Assembly (NCBI GenBank): GCA_000198515.1
Contig: FP929140.1
Location: forward strand, 3,012,527-3,076,526
DNA: 64,000 nt
From: a gamma proteobacterium HdN1
Lineage (GTDB): Bacteria; Pseudomonadota; Gammaproteobacteria; Pseudomonadales; Ketobacteraceae
Direction of reading: 5' to 3'
Position 1 is the first letter of the stretch, and each line of letters starts with the position of its first letter. A program made the translations under genes and the position numbers. Of this stretch, positions 18,519-28,354 are shown piece by piece. The notes under the pieces were generated by a model. The model was given only the letters and a program-made list of their open reading frames with translations, searched no databases and was not told where the DNA came from.

Positions 18519-21500
18519 TTAATCATCATTGTGCGACAAGAGCCCTGCATTTCCGCCGATTGCGCTGGTATTGTTGCTAATTGATTTTTCGTGCACCAAG
18601 CGCAATAGGTAGTGAGGGCCACCTGCTTTGGGGCCGGTGCCGGAAAGCCCTCGCCCGCCGAAGGGCTGTACGCCGACGGTTGCACCGATCATGTTCCTGT
18701 TAATATAGATATTGCCGGCAGAAATTTCCTGTTCCAAGCGCTGCCAGGTTTGGTCGAGGCGGGTGTGCACACCAAATGTCAGGCCAAACTGGCAAGAATT
18801 GATCTGGCGGATGACCGCATCAAATTCGTCGGTGGAGTAGCGGATGACGTGCAGCACGGGTCCGAAAATTTCATGATCCAGTTCGGAGAGATGGCGCAGC
18901 TTGAGGACAGTAGGCGGAATAAAATAGCCGTGAGAGTCAGCGGCAGGGAGTGCTTGAAAGAGCAGGTTGCCTTCGCTGGCTTGGCTGCTGATATGGGCGA
19001 TGATTTCATCGCGTGCACTGGCACTGATGGCGGGCCCAATGTCTGTATTCCAGCGCCACGGGTCTCCGATTCGCAAAGTTTCTAAGTGGCCTTTGAGAAG
19101 TGTGAGCAGGCGGTCGGCGATTTCTTCCTGCAAAAAAAGCACGCGCAACGCCGAACATCGCTGGCCTGCACTGTCAAACGCGGAGACTGCAATATCGCGC
19201 ACGACCTGCTCGGGCAGCGCTGTACTGTCCACTAGCATAGCGTTTAGGCCGCCAGTCTCGGCAATCAGGGGTAAAATTGCACCTTCGCGCTGAGCGAGTG
19301 CGCGGTTGATTCGAACAGCAACGCTCCCAGAGCCTGTAAAAATCACGCCGGCGAGAGCTGGGTGGCTTAACAAGGTGTGTTCTACATGACTTGCACTTGC
19401 GGGTAAGTAGTGCAGCACTTGTGGGGGAATTCCTGCTTGATGCATGAACTGAACTGCGCGCGCTGCAATGAGTGGGGTGAGAGATGCGCATTTTGCCAAT
19501 ACGCAATTCCCTGCAACAAGCGCAGCAACAATTTGGCCGGTAAAAATGGCAAGTGGGAAATTCCACGGGCTGATACAGAGAAAAACGCCGCGCCCTTCGG
19601 TAATCAGTTGATTGCTTTCGCCGGTGGGGCCGTTCAGGGTGCGTGGCGTGAGTACTAGCAGTGCTTGAGCGGCATAGTAACGACAGAAGTCTACGGCTTC
19701 CCGCACTTCGCCAATTGCATTTACTACGGTTTTTCCTGATTCGCGGATTAGCAATGCAATCAGCTCGGTGCGATTTTCCTCAAACTGATCTGCGATACGC
19801 TCCAGAATGCGTGCGCGATCTGCGATCTGGGTCTGACGCCAGCTAGACTGCGCTAAAGATGCCATTTCCATGGCTCGTTCGCAGTCGGAGATTCGGAATT
19901 GCGGATAGCAGCCCACTAAATCCTGCGAATTTGCGGGGGAATAAACCGGCAAGGTAGCATCCGCCTGCCAGCGGTAATGCTGAAAGCGCTGAAGCTGTGC
20001 TCGCAGCTTTTGCTGCACGCCGCGATCTTCGATAGCAAGCCCCTTACTGTTCATTCGTTCGGGTAAAAAAAGGCGTGGGGGAACGACGATTTGATCGTTG
20101 TGCAAAGACTTGCTGTTTTTAAGTCGCACTGCGGGAGAGCGCGTAAGACTTGCAATGTCCTCGTTATATACCTGATGCACAAATGAGCTGTTGGCGCCGT
20201 TTTCAAGCAGCCTTCGTACTAAATAGGGGAGTAATTCCCGAAAACTTCCCACCGGCGAATAAACCCGGCAGCGAACGCTCTCATCGGTCGCCAATAGATA
20301 ATCAAATAGCGGTTCTCCCATGCCGTGAAGGCGTTGAAACTCGAAGTTGCGCTTTGGGTATTGGCGCGCCAAAACCATAAGCGTCGCGACGGTATTGGCG
20401 TTGTGCGTCGCAAACTGCGGATATAAAAGATGTTCTTCACCCAGCAAATAACGCGCGCAGAGCTGGTAATGAAGATCCGTTGCGCTTTTGCGCGTAAACA
20501 CGGGATAGTCTGCCAATCCTTGCTGCTGCGCCCATTTGATTTCGCTGTCCCAGTACGCGCCTTTCACGAGACGCACTGGAATTGCGCACTGCAATTTACG
20601 GCTCATATCACCCAACCAGTGCAATACCGGCAAAGCGCGTTTTTGGTAGGCTTGTACCGCTAAGCCTAATTTCCCCCATCTCCGAAACGCCGGTTCGCAT
20701 AGAACACTACCGAAAATCTCCAACGTTGCCTCAAGTCGCCAGGATTCTTCTGCGTCGATGGTAACTGCAACGTCAGCGGCACGTGCTTTTTCCAGAATAA
20801 ACAGTAGATTTTTACGCAACGCAGCGAGCGCTTCCGGTTGGCGCGGCTCAAAGCGGGGGTGAAATGCCGAAAGCTTTACCGACAAGCTGTTGTGAATGCG
20901 CTGGCTGCCGGGCAAATTGGCAAGCGCAGTCAATGCGGTCTCGTATGCAGTCAAATAATGCTGCACGTCAGTGGCGGTAATCGCCGCTTCCCCTAAGCGA
21001 TCGAAGGAATGGAAATACCCCCGCTTTGCCTCCTTACGGGCAAGGTGCAGGGCGTCCTCCATGTTTTCCCCGGCCACAAATTGGCGCGCCATGATGTGCA
21101 TGGCTTGGCGAATTGCGCCCAATGCCAGCGGATCACTCAAGCGCTGAAACCACTCGCCAAGGCCCGCGCCCAGCCGATCAGGATTGCGCAGGATTTTACC
21201 GGCAGAACTGAACATTTCGGCGGCGGTTTTCTCGTAGATCGGTACACTGGCGGCCGATTTCTCTGCGCTGGGGCGAAACCACTTGCCCGCCATGAGTAGC
21301 CCCCAGGTGGAGGCGTTTACCCAGAAAGCGTCGCTTGTGCCGAGGTGTTTTCCCCAGTCCCCACGCCGCAAGCGTTCCTCTACAAAGCGTTCCGCAGTGG
21401 CATCATCGGGAATCCGCAGCAATGCCTCGGCGAGACACATTAGGCTTAGGCCTTCTTGGGTGTCGAGGCTGTATTCCTTGAGCAAAGATTCCATCCGCAT

Positions 21501-21695
21501 TCCGGCTGGTGCGGCGCGAATGGCTTCGATCAGTGCGTGTGTGAGCGAATCAATCTCGTCCGATCCTGAAAGGCGGGCGCCCGGATGCAGCAGAAACCGC
21601 CGTAAAAGGGTATCCTCGTCCATCAGGTGATGCTCGCGGATCGCATTTCCAAGTGGAAATTCAATGGATTGTGGAGAGTTTACCGATGCACTCAT
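18519..21695 (-). CDS. putA: Bifunctional proline dehydrogenase / P5C dehydrogenase
   Basis: A 1058-residue PutA that oxidises proline to glutamate in two steps with FAD and NAD+. The proline dehydrogenase barrel spans about residues 190-490 (RLVKGAYWDSEIKWAQQ is its signature), and the aldehyde dehydrogenase part spans about 570-1030 with GSGSVAVRINRAL, the catalytic Glu in IAETGG and Cys in SAGQRCSALR. The ribbon-helix-helix DNA-binding domain at the N-terminus of E. coli PutA is absent, so this should be a bifunctional enzyme rather than a self-regulating repressor. It stands alone on the minus strand. Confidence 0.95.
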   Translation of the reverse strand: MSASVNSPQSIEFPLGNAIREHHLMDEDTLLRRFLLHPGARLSGSDEIDSLTHALIEAIRAAPAGMRMESLLKEYSLDTQEGLSLMCLAEALLRIPDDATAERFVEERLRRGDWGKHLGTSDAFWVNASTWGLLMAGKWFRPSAEKSAASVPIYEKTAAEMFSSAGKILRNPDRLGAGLGEWFQRLSDPLALGAIRQAMHIMARQFVAGENMEDALHLARKEAKRGYFHSFDRLGEAAITATDVQHYLTAYETALTALANLPGSQRIHNSLSVKLSAFHPRFEPRQPEALAALRKNLLFILEKARAADVAVTIDAEESWRLEATLEIFGSVLCEPAFRRWGKLGLAVQAYQKRALPVLHWLGDMSRKLQCAIPVRLVKGAYWDSEIKWAQQQGLADYPVFTRKSATDLHYQLCARYLLGEEHLLYPQFATHNANTVATLMVLARQYPKRNFEFQRLHGMGEPLFDYLLATDESVRCRVYSPVGSFRELLPYLVRRLLENGANSSFVHQVYNEDIASLTRSPAVRLKNSKSLHNDQIVVPPRLFLPERMNSKGLAIEDRGVQQKLRAQLQRFQHYRWQADATLPVYSPANSQDLVGCYPQFRISDCERAMEMASLAQSSWRQTQIADRARILERIADQFEENRTELIALLIRESGKTVVNAIGEVREAVDFCRYYAAQALLVLTPRTLNGPTGESNQLITEGRGVFLCISPWNFPLAIFTGQIVAALVAGNCVLAKCASLTPLIAARAVQFMHQAGIPPQVLHYLPASASHVEHTLLSHPALAGVIFTGSGSVAVRINRALAQREGAILPLIAETGGLNAMLVDSTALPEQVVRDIAVSAFDSAGQRCSALRVLFLQEEIADRLLTLLKGHLETLRIGDPWRWNTDIGPAISASARDEIIAHISSQASEGNLLFQALPAADSHGYFIPPTVLKLRHLSELDHEIFGPVLHVIRYSTDEFDAVIRQINSCQFGLTFGVHTRLDQTWQRLEQEISAGNIYINRNMIGATVGVQPFGGRGLSGTGPKAGGPHYLLRLVHEKSISNNTSAIGGNAGLLSHNDD

Positions 21696-22011
21696 GCCCT
21701 ACCTCTTGCACATCAACCGCCCCGCTGGCTGCAATCGCAGCGGTCTTGCGGGTCTCTTGATTGAAGTGTGGCACAAGGCGGCAAAAGTGTTGGGCGAAAG
21801 CCTGTGTGAGGGCTTTTATTAGTCCATCAACCGCACCGTTGTCCTGCTAGCATTTAGAGTGGCTAATCGAAAGCAAAAATGCCCCTCGTAATCAAATCAG
21901 GTACACTAGTTGGGTTTTTGGCCTGACGAACTTTGGTTTGACGAACTCTCTTTGCTCGACCAACAGCTTTGCTCGAACAATAATTTGCTCGAACAACAAT
22001 AAGGAAAACCC
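21696..22011. other. Divergent putA-metY intergenic region with short tandem repeats
   Basis: About 316 bp between the divergent putA and metY genes. No gene or riboswitch is recognisable. The last 60 bases before metY contain three near-identical 16-17-base units beginning TTTGCTCGA (21951-21967, 21968-21983, 21984-21999), preceded by two related TGACGAACT copies. TAAGGA right after the last unit serves as the metY ribosome-binding site. The repeats would lie in the metY leader. Confidence 0.6.
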
Positions 22012-23289
22012 ATGAAGCTTGAAACCCTTGCCGTACACGGCGGCTATTCTCCCGATCCCACTACCAAGGCTGTAGCGGTACCGATTTATCAGACGGTTTC
22101 CTACGCTTTTGATAGCGCACAACACGGTGCCGACCTGTTCGATCTGAAAGTGGCGGGCAATATCTACACCCGCATCATGAACCCCACCACGGACGTGCTA
22201 GAAAAGCGCGTTGCAGCGCTACATGGCGGGATTGCAGCTTTGGTGGTTGCTTCTGGGCAGGCTGCCATCACTTATGCAATTCAGACGATTGCACAGGCGG
22301 GTGACAACATCGTTGCATCGGCTACCCTATACGGCGGAACTTTCAACCTGTTCGCGCACACTTTCCCGCAATACGGGATTGACGTCCGTTTTGCTGATCA
22401 CCGCGATCCGGCCTCTTTTGGCAAATTGATCGATGAGCGCACCAAGGCCGTCTATATCGAAACCATCGGCAACCCACTTGGCAACGTCGTAGACATTGAA
22501 GCAGTCGCCAAAGTGGCACACGCAGCAGGCGTTCCGCTGATCGTTGATAATACCGTCGCATCCCCGTATCTCTGCCGCCCCATCGAATACGGTGCAGATA
22601 TCGTGGTGGAATCCATCACCAAATACCTCGGCGGCCACGGCAACTCCATGGGCGGCGCAATCATTGACTCCGGTAAATTTGACTGGAAAGCCAATGCCAA
22701 GCGCTTTCCGCGCCTAAATGAACCGGACGTTTCCTACCACGGCGTCGTGTACACGGAAGCCTTAGGCGCCGCAGCTTATATCGGGCGTGCACGGGTAGTG
22801 CCGCTTCGCAATATGGGGGCTGCCATTGCGCCGCTGAATTCATTTCTGCTGCTGCAAGGTGTTGAAACCCTTGCTATTCGCATGGAACGTATTTGCGAAA
22901 ATACTTTAAAGGTCGCACAGGCCCTTAAAAAGCATCCCGATGTGCTATGGGTCAACTATGCAGGCTTGCCAGAAGATTCCCAACACGAACTCGCCAAAAA
23001 ATACCTGCGCGGAACCGGCTCAGGTCTGCTCACCTTTGGCTTGAAAGGTGGCCGCGCGGCCGGTGAGAAATTCCTCGACGCACTACAACTATTTTTGCGT
23101 TTGGTGAACATCGGTGACACGCGCTCACTCGCCACGCACCCCGCATCTACCACGCATCGCCAGCTCACACCGGAAGAAATGAAAAAAGCCGGCGTAACGG
23201 AAGAAACGGTGCGCCTGTGTGTAGGCATTGAACACATCGACGATCTGCTCGCCGATTTGAATCAAGCGCTCGCCGCAAGCCAAAAGTAG
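22012..23289 (+). CDS. metY: O-acetylhomoserine sulfhydrylase (MetY)
   Basis: A 425-residue PLP enzyme that makes homocysteine from O-acetylhomoserine and sulfide, a step of methionine synthesis in the cytoplasm. The start LETLAVHGGYSPDPTTKA is typical, IYTRIMNPTTDVLEKRVAALHG binds PLP phosphate, and SITKYLGGHGNSMGG contains the Schiff-base Lys. RSLATHPASTTHRQL near the C-terminus is the conserved substrate loop of the Cys/Met-metabolism family. AAGGA lies before the ATG. The next gene, a GspE/PilB ATPase, starts 9 bp after the stop, so both are probably co-transcribed although their functions do not obviously connect. Confidence 0.95.
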   Translation: MKLETLAVHGGYSPDPTTKAVAVPIYQTVSYAFDSAQHGADLFDLKVAGNIYTRIMNPTTDVLEKRVAALHGGIAALVVASGQAAITYAIQTIAQAGDNIVASATLYGGTFNLFAHTFPQYGIDVRFADHRDPASFGKLIDERTKAVYIETIGNPLGNVVDIEAVAKVAHAAGVPLIVDNTVASPYLCRPIEYGADIVVESITKYLGGHGNSMGGAIIDSGKFDWKANAKRFPRLNEPDVSYHGVVYTEALGAAAYIGRARVVPLRNMGAAIAPLNSFLLLQGVETLAIRMERICENTLKVAQALKKHPDVLWVNYAGLPEDSQHELAKKYLRGTGSGLLTFGLKGGRAAGEKFLDALQLFLRLVNIGDTRSLATHPASTTHRQLTPEEMKKAGVTEETVRLCVGIEHIDDLLADLNQALAASQK

Positions 23290-23297
23290 TTCGACGT

Positions 23298-25091
23298 GTG
23301 ACTACACCACGAGGAAAAGCCGACTTTAGCCGCGTCTCCCAGCGCATCGACCTGCGTTGGGTGCTGGATGGCCTGCTGGAAGATGGGCGCATTAGTGCGG
23401 AAGATGCGCGGCTGATCGGCAGCGTTCGCCATGAACGCACCGATCTTGCCCTCAACCCCTTGCAACTGGTGGCAAAGCATAACGTCGTCGATCAGCAGAG
23501 CGGGCAGGGCGGGTTGAGCCTTCCTGTACTGACCGAGTGGCTGGCCAAAAAAGTCGGCCAGCGGCTGTTCCACATTGATCCGCTCAAAATCAACGTCGCC
23601 GCCATTACCGAAGTAATGTCGTTCAACTTTGCCGAACGCCATCAGATTCTTGCCGTTGAAGTGCGTGATCGCGAAGTAACCATCGCCAGCGCCCAACCGC
23701 TGAATCGCGACTGGGTGTCTGGCCTTGAACAAAGCCTGCGCGGAAAAACCATCGTGCAGGTCGTTGCCAATCCTGCGGATATCCACCGTTACACCTTAGA
23801 ATTTTATAATCTGGCACGTTCCGTGCGTGGTGCAAGCGGCGCCGGCGGCCAGAATGCAGGCGTCGGTAATTTCGAACAGCTTTTGCAAATCGGCGAACTC
23901 AGCAACCCAGATGCTAACGACCAGCATGTAGTAAAGATCGTGGACTGGCTCTTGCAGTATGCATTTGACCAGCGCACCAGCGACATCCACCTCGAACCGC
24001 GCCGTGAAATTGGCCATGTACGGTTTCGAATCGACGGTGTTTTGCACGACGTTTATGAAATGCCCGCCGCCGTCATGGCGGCGGTCACGTCGCGCATCAA
24101 AATTCTTGGGCGCATGGACGTGGCCGAAAAACGCCGCCCGCAAGATGGCCGACTGAAAACCAAGGGCGCTCGCGGCAGCGAAGTGGAACTGCGCCTCTCG
24201 ACCTTGCCCACCGCCTTCGGCGAAAAAATGGTAATGCGGATTTTTGATCCAGAAGTTCTCGTGCGCACCCCCCAAGAAATGGGCCTGACCGATGAGGATT
24301 ACCTCCGCTGGCAGGAGATGACTGGCCAGCCCAACGGCATTGTGCTGGTCACCGGCCCCACTGGATCGGGAAAAACCACCACGCTTTACTCCACCCTTAA
24401 ACAGCTCGCCACCCGCCGCGTCAATGTCTGCACGATTGAAGACCCGATCGAAATGGTCGAACCCGCCTTCAATCAGATGCAGGTGGTAGATGCCGTCCAG
24501 CTAGGCTTTGCCGAAGGCGTGCGTGCGCTGATGCGCCAAGACCCAGACATCATCATGATCGGCGAGATACGCGACGTCGAAACCGCGCAGATGGCGGTGC
24601 AGGCTGCCCTGACCGGCCATTTGGTGATATCGACACTACACACCAATGATGCTCCGTCGGCGGTAACGCGACTGGTCGACCTAGGCGTGCAGCCCTACTT
24701 GCTTGCGGCCACCGTATTAGGCGTGATGGCGCAGCGGCTTGTACGTACATTGTGTCCACACTGCAAGCAGGACAGCAGCGTAGATAGCGAGACTTGGGCG
24801 CTTCTTACCGCACCGTGGAAGGTCAAAAAGCCGGAAATTATCAAACAACCGGGCGCCTGTCTCGCCTGCCGCAAGACCGGCTACATGGGGCGCATGGGGA
24901 TCTATGAGGTGATGCAGCTTTCCCATGAAATCAAAGACAAAATCGCCCGCAACGCACCCATCGCCGAAGTTCGCCGCCTTGCCATGCAAGAGGGCATGCG
25001 CAACCTGCGCCTCTCCGGTGCTCAAAAAGTCGCTGCCGGCCTTACCACGCCCGAAGAAGTGCTGCGAGTCGCGCCGGCCCCCAGCGTTTGA
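23298..25091 (+). CDS. GspE/PilB family secretion/pilus ATPase
   Basis: A 597-residue hexameric ATPase of the type II secretion/type IV pilus family. An N-terminal GspE-N-like domain (about residues 60-150) precedes the core: TSDIHLEPR, Walker A GPTGSGKTTTLYS, the Asp box, LMRQDPDIIMIGEIRD (Walker B) and the His box in GHLVISTLHTNDAP. Two CxxC pairs (CPHC, CLAC) form the zinc element of GspE/PilB. No pseudopilin, GspF or secretin gene is near, so it belongs to the stand-alone class whose machinery is encoded elsewhere. The start is GTG, 9 bp after metY. Confidence 0.9.
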   Translation: MTTPRGKADFSRVSQRIDLRWVLDGLLEDGRISAEDARLIGSVRHERTDLALNPLQLVAKHNVVDQQSGQGGLSLPVLTEWLAKKVGQRLFHIDPLKINVAAITEVMSFNFAERHQILAVEVRDREVTIASAQPLNRDWVSGLEQSLRGKTIVQVVANPADIHRYTLEFYNLARSVRGASGAGGQNAGVGNFEQLLQIGELSNPDANDQHVVKIVDWLLQYAFDQRTSDIHLEPRREIGHVRFRIDGVLHDVYEMPAAVMAAVTSRIKILGRMDVAEKRRPQDGRLKTKGARGSEVELRLSTLPTAFGEKMVMRIFDPEVLVRTPQEMGLTDEDYLRWQEMTGQPNGIVLVTGPTGSGKTTTLYSTLKQLATRRVNVCTIEDPIEMVEPAFNQMQVVDAVQLGFAEGVRALMRQDPDIIMIGEIRDVETAQMAVQAALTGHLVISTLHTNDAPSAVTRLVDLGVQPYLLAATVLGVMAQRLVRTLCPHCKQDSSVDSETWALLTAPWKVKKPEIIKQPGACLACRKTGYMGRMGIYEVMQLSHEIKDKIARNAPIAEVRRLAMQEGMRNLRLSGAQKVAAGLTTPEEVLRVAPAPSV

Positions 25092-25137
25092 GCGACGGTT
25101 CGCATTGTGATCGTGCGGCAGTCGCCGTTCGCTCTCG

Positions 25138-26478
25138 ATGCTGCTAGTATCTGATCGCTCTAACAAGAATACCCACCCAAAAGCATTACGCCTCACAAGT
25201 GATTTCTGGATGAACCGTTTTTTTTCCGCCTTCTCGTTGTTTCGCAACGTTCGCCTGCTGCTGTTCCGGCCCAGCACCAATATCTCTACCGTAGACGGAT
25301 TTCGGGCGATCTCCATGTTGCTCGTGGTGGCCTTCCATTCGGCGGCAATTTTTGCGATGAGCAATCCCGGCATCACCAACCTCACTGATCTTGTTGAGGA
25401 GAGCGGTTGGGCGCTTGGCTGGGTTTGGAACGCAGATAAGGGCGTCGACGTATTTTTTGTAATCAGCGGCTATCTGATTACCAACATCCTGCTCAGGCAG
25501 TTGGAAAACGAAGGCCGCATTCGCCTCGGCAATTTTTATATCCGTCGCTGGATGCGACTCACGCCTGTGTATTACGCCTTGATCGGCCTTTATGCATTGG
25601 CTTTTGCAAACGTCCCCGAGGGGAACGTTCAGAACCTTTGGGCAAATCTCTTGTATATCAACAATTTTTTGCCCTATAAAGAACAGGCAATGAATTGGAC
25701 GTGGAGTTTGGCGATTGAAGAACAGTTCTACTTGCTTTACCCGCTCGTTCTAACGCTGATCGTAAGGTACACGCGCAAACCTGTAGTGTGGTTATGGGCG
25801 CTGTTTGGGCTTTCGTTCCTCGTGATTTTTGCGCTTCTGATCAGCGATGAGCTGCTTCGCACTGCATCCGGTGCCGCGATTGTTGCAAACCCGGAGATTC
25901 ACGCCTATCACTTCTCCGTTATTTATGACAACCTCTACACCCGCTACGGTGCTCTCATCGCGGGATGCCTCGGTGCATATTATCAGTATTACCATTCAGA
26001 GGGTGTTAAAGCGTTTTTCAATCGCCCGCTGGGAAAATTTGTAGCATTGCTTAGCTTGGTTGTGCTGCTTCTGTTGATGGCGATGCCAGTGCTCACTAAA
26101 GCATTTGATGATATGCAAATGATCGGGCTTATTTATCAAGCCGGTGCACGCAACCTGATCGCGGGTGCTGTTGTCATACTGATCATGTGCTCTAGCGAGA
26201 CCGGCTGGGTTGCGACCACGGTTCGGCATGTCATGGGCAATCGCTTTTGGTATCCGTTCGCTCAGCTTTCCTACTCCATGTATTTGTGGCATGTCATTGT
26301 CGTAGTTGCCGCATCGTCCATGGTGGGGCAGGCGATGCTCAAGTATCCCGAAAAATATCCCTATACCACGTTTGAAGCCATCGGCATTGTATTTCTGATC
26401 AGCACGGTGGGAACCGTAATTCTCGCTTCTCTGTTTTACCTATTTATCGAACGCCCTATCATGAACCTGCGGAAATAA
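25138..26478 (+). CDS. Acyltransferase family 3 membrane protein (OafA/YrhL type)
   Basis: A 446-residue integral membrane acyltransferase that probably O-acetylates a surface sugar. The family features are VDGFRAISMLLVVAFHS with the catalytic His, DVFFVISGYLIT, IRRWMRLTPVYYAL and WSLAIEEQFYLLYP, with about ten membrane helices. No C-terminal SGNH domain is present. An in-frame ATG at 25210 would remove 24 polar residues and could be the real start; neither ATG has a good ribosome-binding site. The gene is followed 7 bp later by a large membrane protein, so they may act on the same glycan or lipid. Confidence 0.85.
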   Translation: MLLVSDRSNKNTHPKALRLTSDFWMNRFFSAFSLFRNVRLLLFRPSTNISTVDGFRAISMLLVVAFHSAAIFAMSNPGITNLTDLVEESGWALGWVWNADKGVDVFFVISGYLITNILLRQLENEGRIRLGNFYIRRWMRLTPVYYALIGLYALAFANVPEGNVQNLWANLLYINNFLPYKEQAMNWTWSLAIEEQFYLLYPLVLTLIVRYTRKPVVWLWALFGLSFLVIFALLISDELLRTASGAAIVANPEIHAYHFSVIYDNLYTRYGALIAGCLGAYYQYYHSEGVKAFFNRPLGKFVALLSLVVLLLLMAMPVLTKAFDDMQMIGLIYQAGARNLIAGAVVILIMCSSETGWVATTVRHVMGNRFWYPFAQLSYSMYLWHVIVVVAASSMVGQAMLKYPEKYPYTTFEAIGIVFLISTVGTVILASLFYLFIERPIMNLRK

Positions 26479-26485
26479 TTCGCTG

Positions 26486-28324
26486 ATGCCACAACGCAAC
26501 GCTCCCTATTGGCGGCCAGACCCTTATTTTCGGCGCATTGCGCTCATTGCTGTGCTTTTTGTTTTGCCGAGCCTTTGGGTTGGCTTGCAGTTGGATGATT
26601 ATTTTCACTGGGCGCTCGTACAGCACCTACCGGAGTTGCCGGTCGATCATTTGCGAGGCAGCCCCTTTCACCTGTTTGGATTTCTGGATGGCGATGCGCA
26701 GCGCGCACAGACCTTGATGGAAAAGGGCATGCTGCCGTGGTGGAGCCTGCAGGATATTCGTTATGCATTCTGGCGGCCATTAGTTGAATTTTCGCACGCC
26801 TTGGACTACTCCCTGTGGCCGCACAGCCCTTGGTTGATGCACTTACAGAGCATTGTCTGGTTTGTGCTGGTGCTCTGGCTTGCGCACAGGCTCTTTGATC
26901 TTTTGTTGGGAAGCGACGCCGCGCGCTGGGCAACGCTTGCCTTTGCCTTGCATTACAGTCACGGCTTGCCGGTCGGCTGGCTTGCCAATCGCAATGCAGT
27001 GATTGCCAGCTTTTTCGTATTGCTTACAGTCTTGCTGCACCACCGGGTGCAAGGCCGATTCTCAGCGGCAGGGCTGCTGGCCTTCGCAGCTGCCTTGCTC
27101 TGCGGTGAGCTTGGCGTGAGTGCCGGGCTGATTCTGTTCGCCTACGCGCTCACTCTGGATCGCGGTAATCTCACAGCACGCGCGTTATCGCTGCTGCCCT
27201 ACGTACTCGTCGGCGTGGTTTGGTTGGGATTGCGCAAATGGTTTGGCTATGGCGCCCAGGGTTCTGGACACTACCTCGACCCGTTGCAAGATCCCGCCGG
27301 CTTCTTTGCCGCGTTTTCGCAGCGCGCCGCAGATCTTTTGAACGGACAGTTTTTACTGATTCCACCGGAACTGGCCACCTTGCTACCGTTACCGGTACGA
27401 GCGTTTGCTGCGATCCTGATCTTCGGTTTTCTGGCCGTTTACGGATGGCGGCTTGCCAGAGGCAACCCGGTTGCCCGCTTTTTCGTGCTGGCGACACTCC
27501 TCTGCATTCTGCCGGTAACCGCTACAACACCGCACAGCCGATTGCTGTTTTGCGTGAGCATCGGCGGCTGTGGATTGGTGGGCGTCTGGCTGGCGGAGCT
27601 TCGAAATCGTGCGCGCGCACTCCAGCAGGAAGGGAGCGCAAAACAGCACATTCACAAGGCCGCAGGGATCATTCTTGTGTGCCTTTTTTGCGGTATCTCG
27701 CCGCTCTTGCTTGCTTTTGAGAGTGCATCCATGCGTCTGTTCATGGATGGCATGATCAATAACGGTGCGCGTAACCTCTCCTGGGATGCAAGCAACGCGC
27801 AGCAGCGCCTGATTCTGGTCAACCCGCCACTTACCTCGGTAGCAGGGTATTTGGGGGGGATTCGCGCATGGTACGGTCTAGACTACCCCAAACACAGCTA
27901 TACTCTCGTTTCAGGGCTTAACGCCGCCACTGTTTCGGTGGTCGATGATCATAGCCTCCGCGTTATTTCCCCCAAAGGTGTATACGATGTAGCGCAAGAG
28001 ACTTTGCTGCGCAGTCCAGCAAAAGCCTTATCGGTGGGCGACACGGTTCAGCTGCAAGATATGCAGGTTACCGTAGAGGTTTTGACGGGCGAGAAAATCC
28101 CCTCGCAGATTCTCCTGCGATTTACCAAGCCTTTGAATGATCCCCAATATCGCTTTATGCTATGGAATCGTGGCAAGCCCGTAGATTGCCAGTGGCCCGC
28201 AGTGGGAGCAACACTTGAGCTTACCCTTGCCAGCGCAAGTTGCCTGAACCCGCCGACTGTGGAACCAGAAGAAACAGCGGATTCCGCGAAAACAGCAGAT
28301 ACTGAACAAGCGGGCGCTGAATAA
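26486..28324 (+). CDS. Polytopic membrane protein of unknown function
   Basis: A 612-residue protein with roughly ten hydrophobic segments up to residue 420 and a soluble C-terminal part of about 190 residues. An early periplasmic loop has LQLDDYFHWALVQ, an acidic pair placed like the active loop of GT-C type glycosyltransferases, and HSPWLMHLQSIVWFVLV with GWLANRNAVIA is reminiscent of TPR-less membrane proteins seen in myxobacteria and Legionella. I cannot assign a family. It lies between an acyltransferase (7 bp upstream) and glnE (30 bp downstream), all on one strand. Confidence 0.6.
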   Translation: MPQRNAPYWRPDPYFRRIALIAVLFVLPSLWVGLQLDDYFHWALVQHLPELPVDHLRGSPFHLFGFLDGDAQRAQTLMEKGMLPWWSLQDIRYAFWRPLVEFSHALDYSLWPHSPWLMHLQSIVWFVLVLWLAHRLFDLLLGSDAARWATLAFALHYSHGLPVGWLANRNAVIASFFVLLTVLLHHRVQGRFSAAGLLAFAAALLCGELGVSAGLILFAYALTLDRGNLTARALSLLPYVLVGVVWLGLRKWFGYGAQGSGHYLDPLQDPAGFFAAFSQRAADLLNGQFLLIPPELATLLPLPVRAFAAILIFGFLAVYGWRLARGNPVARFFVLATLLCILPVTATTPHSRLLFCVSIGGCGLVGVWLAELRNRARALQQEGSAKQHIHKAAGIILVCLFCGISPLLLAFESASMRLFMDGMINNGARNLSWDASNAQQRLILVNPPLTSVAGYLGGIRAWYGLDYPKHSYTLVSGLNAATVSVVDDHSLRVISPKGVYDVAQETLLRSPAKALSVGDTVQLQDMQVTVEVLTGEKIPSQILLRFTKPLNDPQYRFMLWNRGKPVDCQWPAVGATLELTLASASCLNPPTVEPEETADSAKTADTEQAGAE

Positions 28325-28354
28325 TACGGAACTGAATAACAAAAGGAGTCACCT

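Noticed and set aside
21696-22011. SAM riboswitch before metY
   Set aside because: None of the conserved SAM-I, SAM-II or SAH motifs could be found; only short tandem repeats are present.
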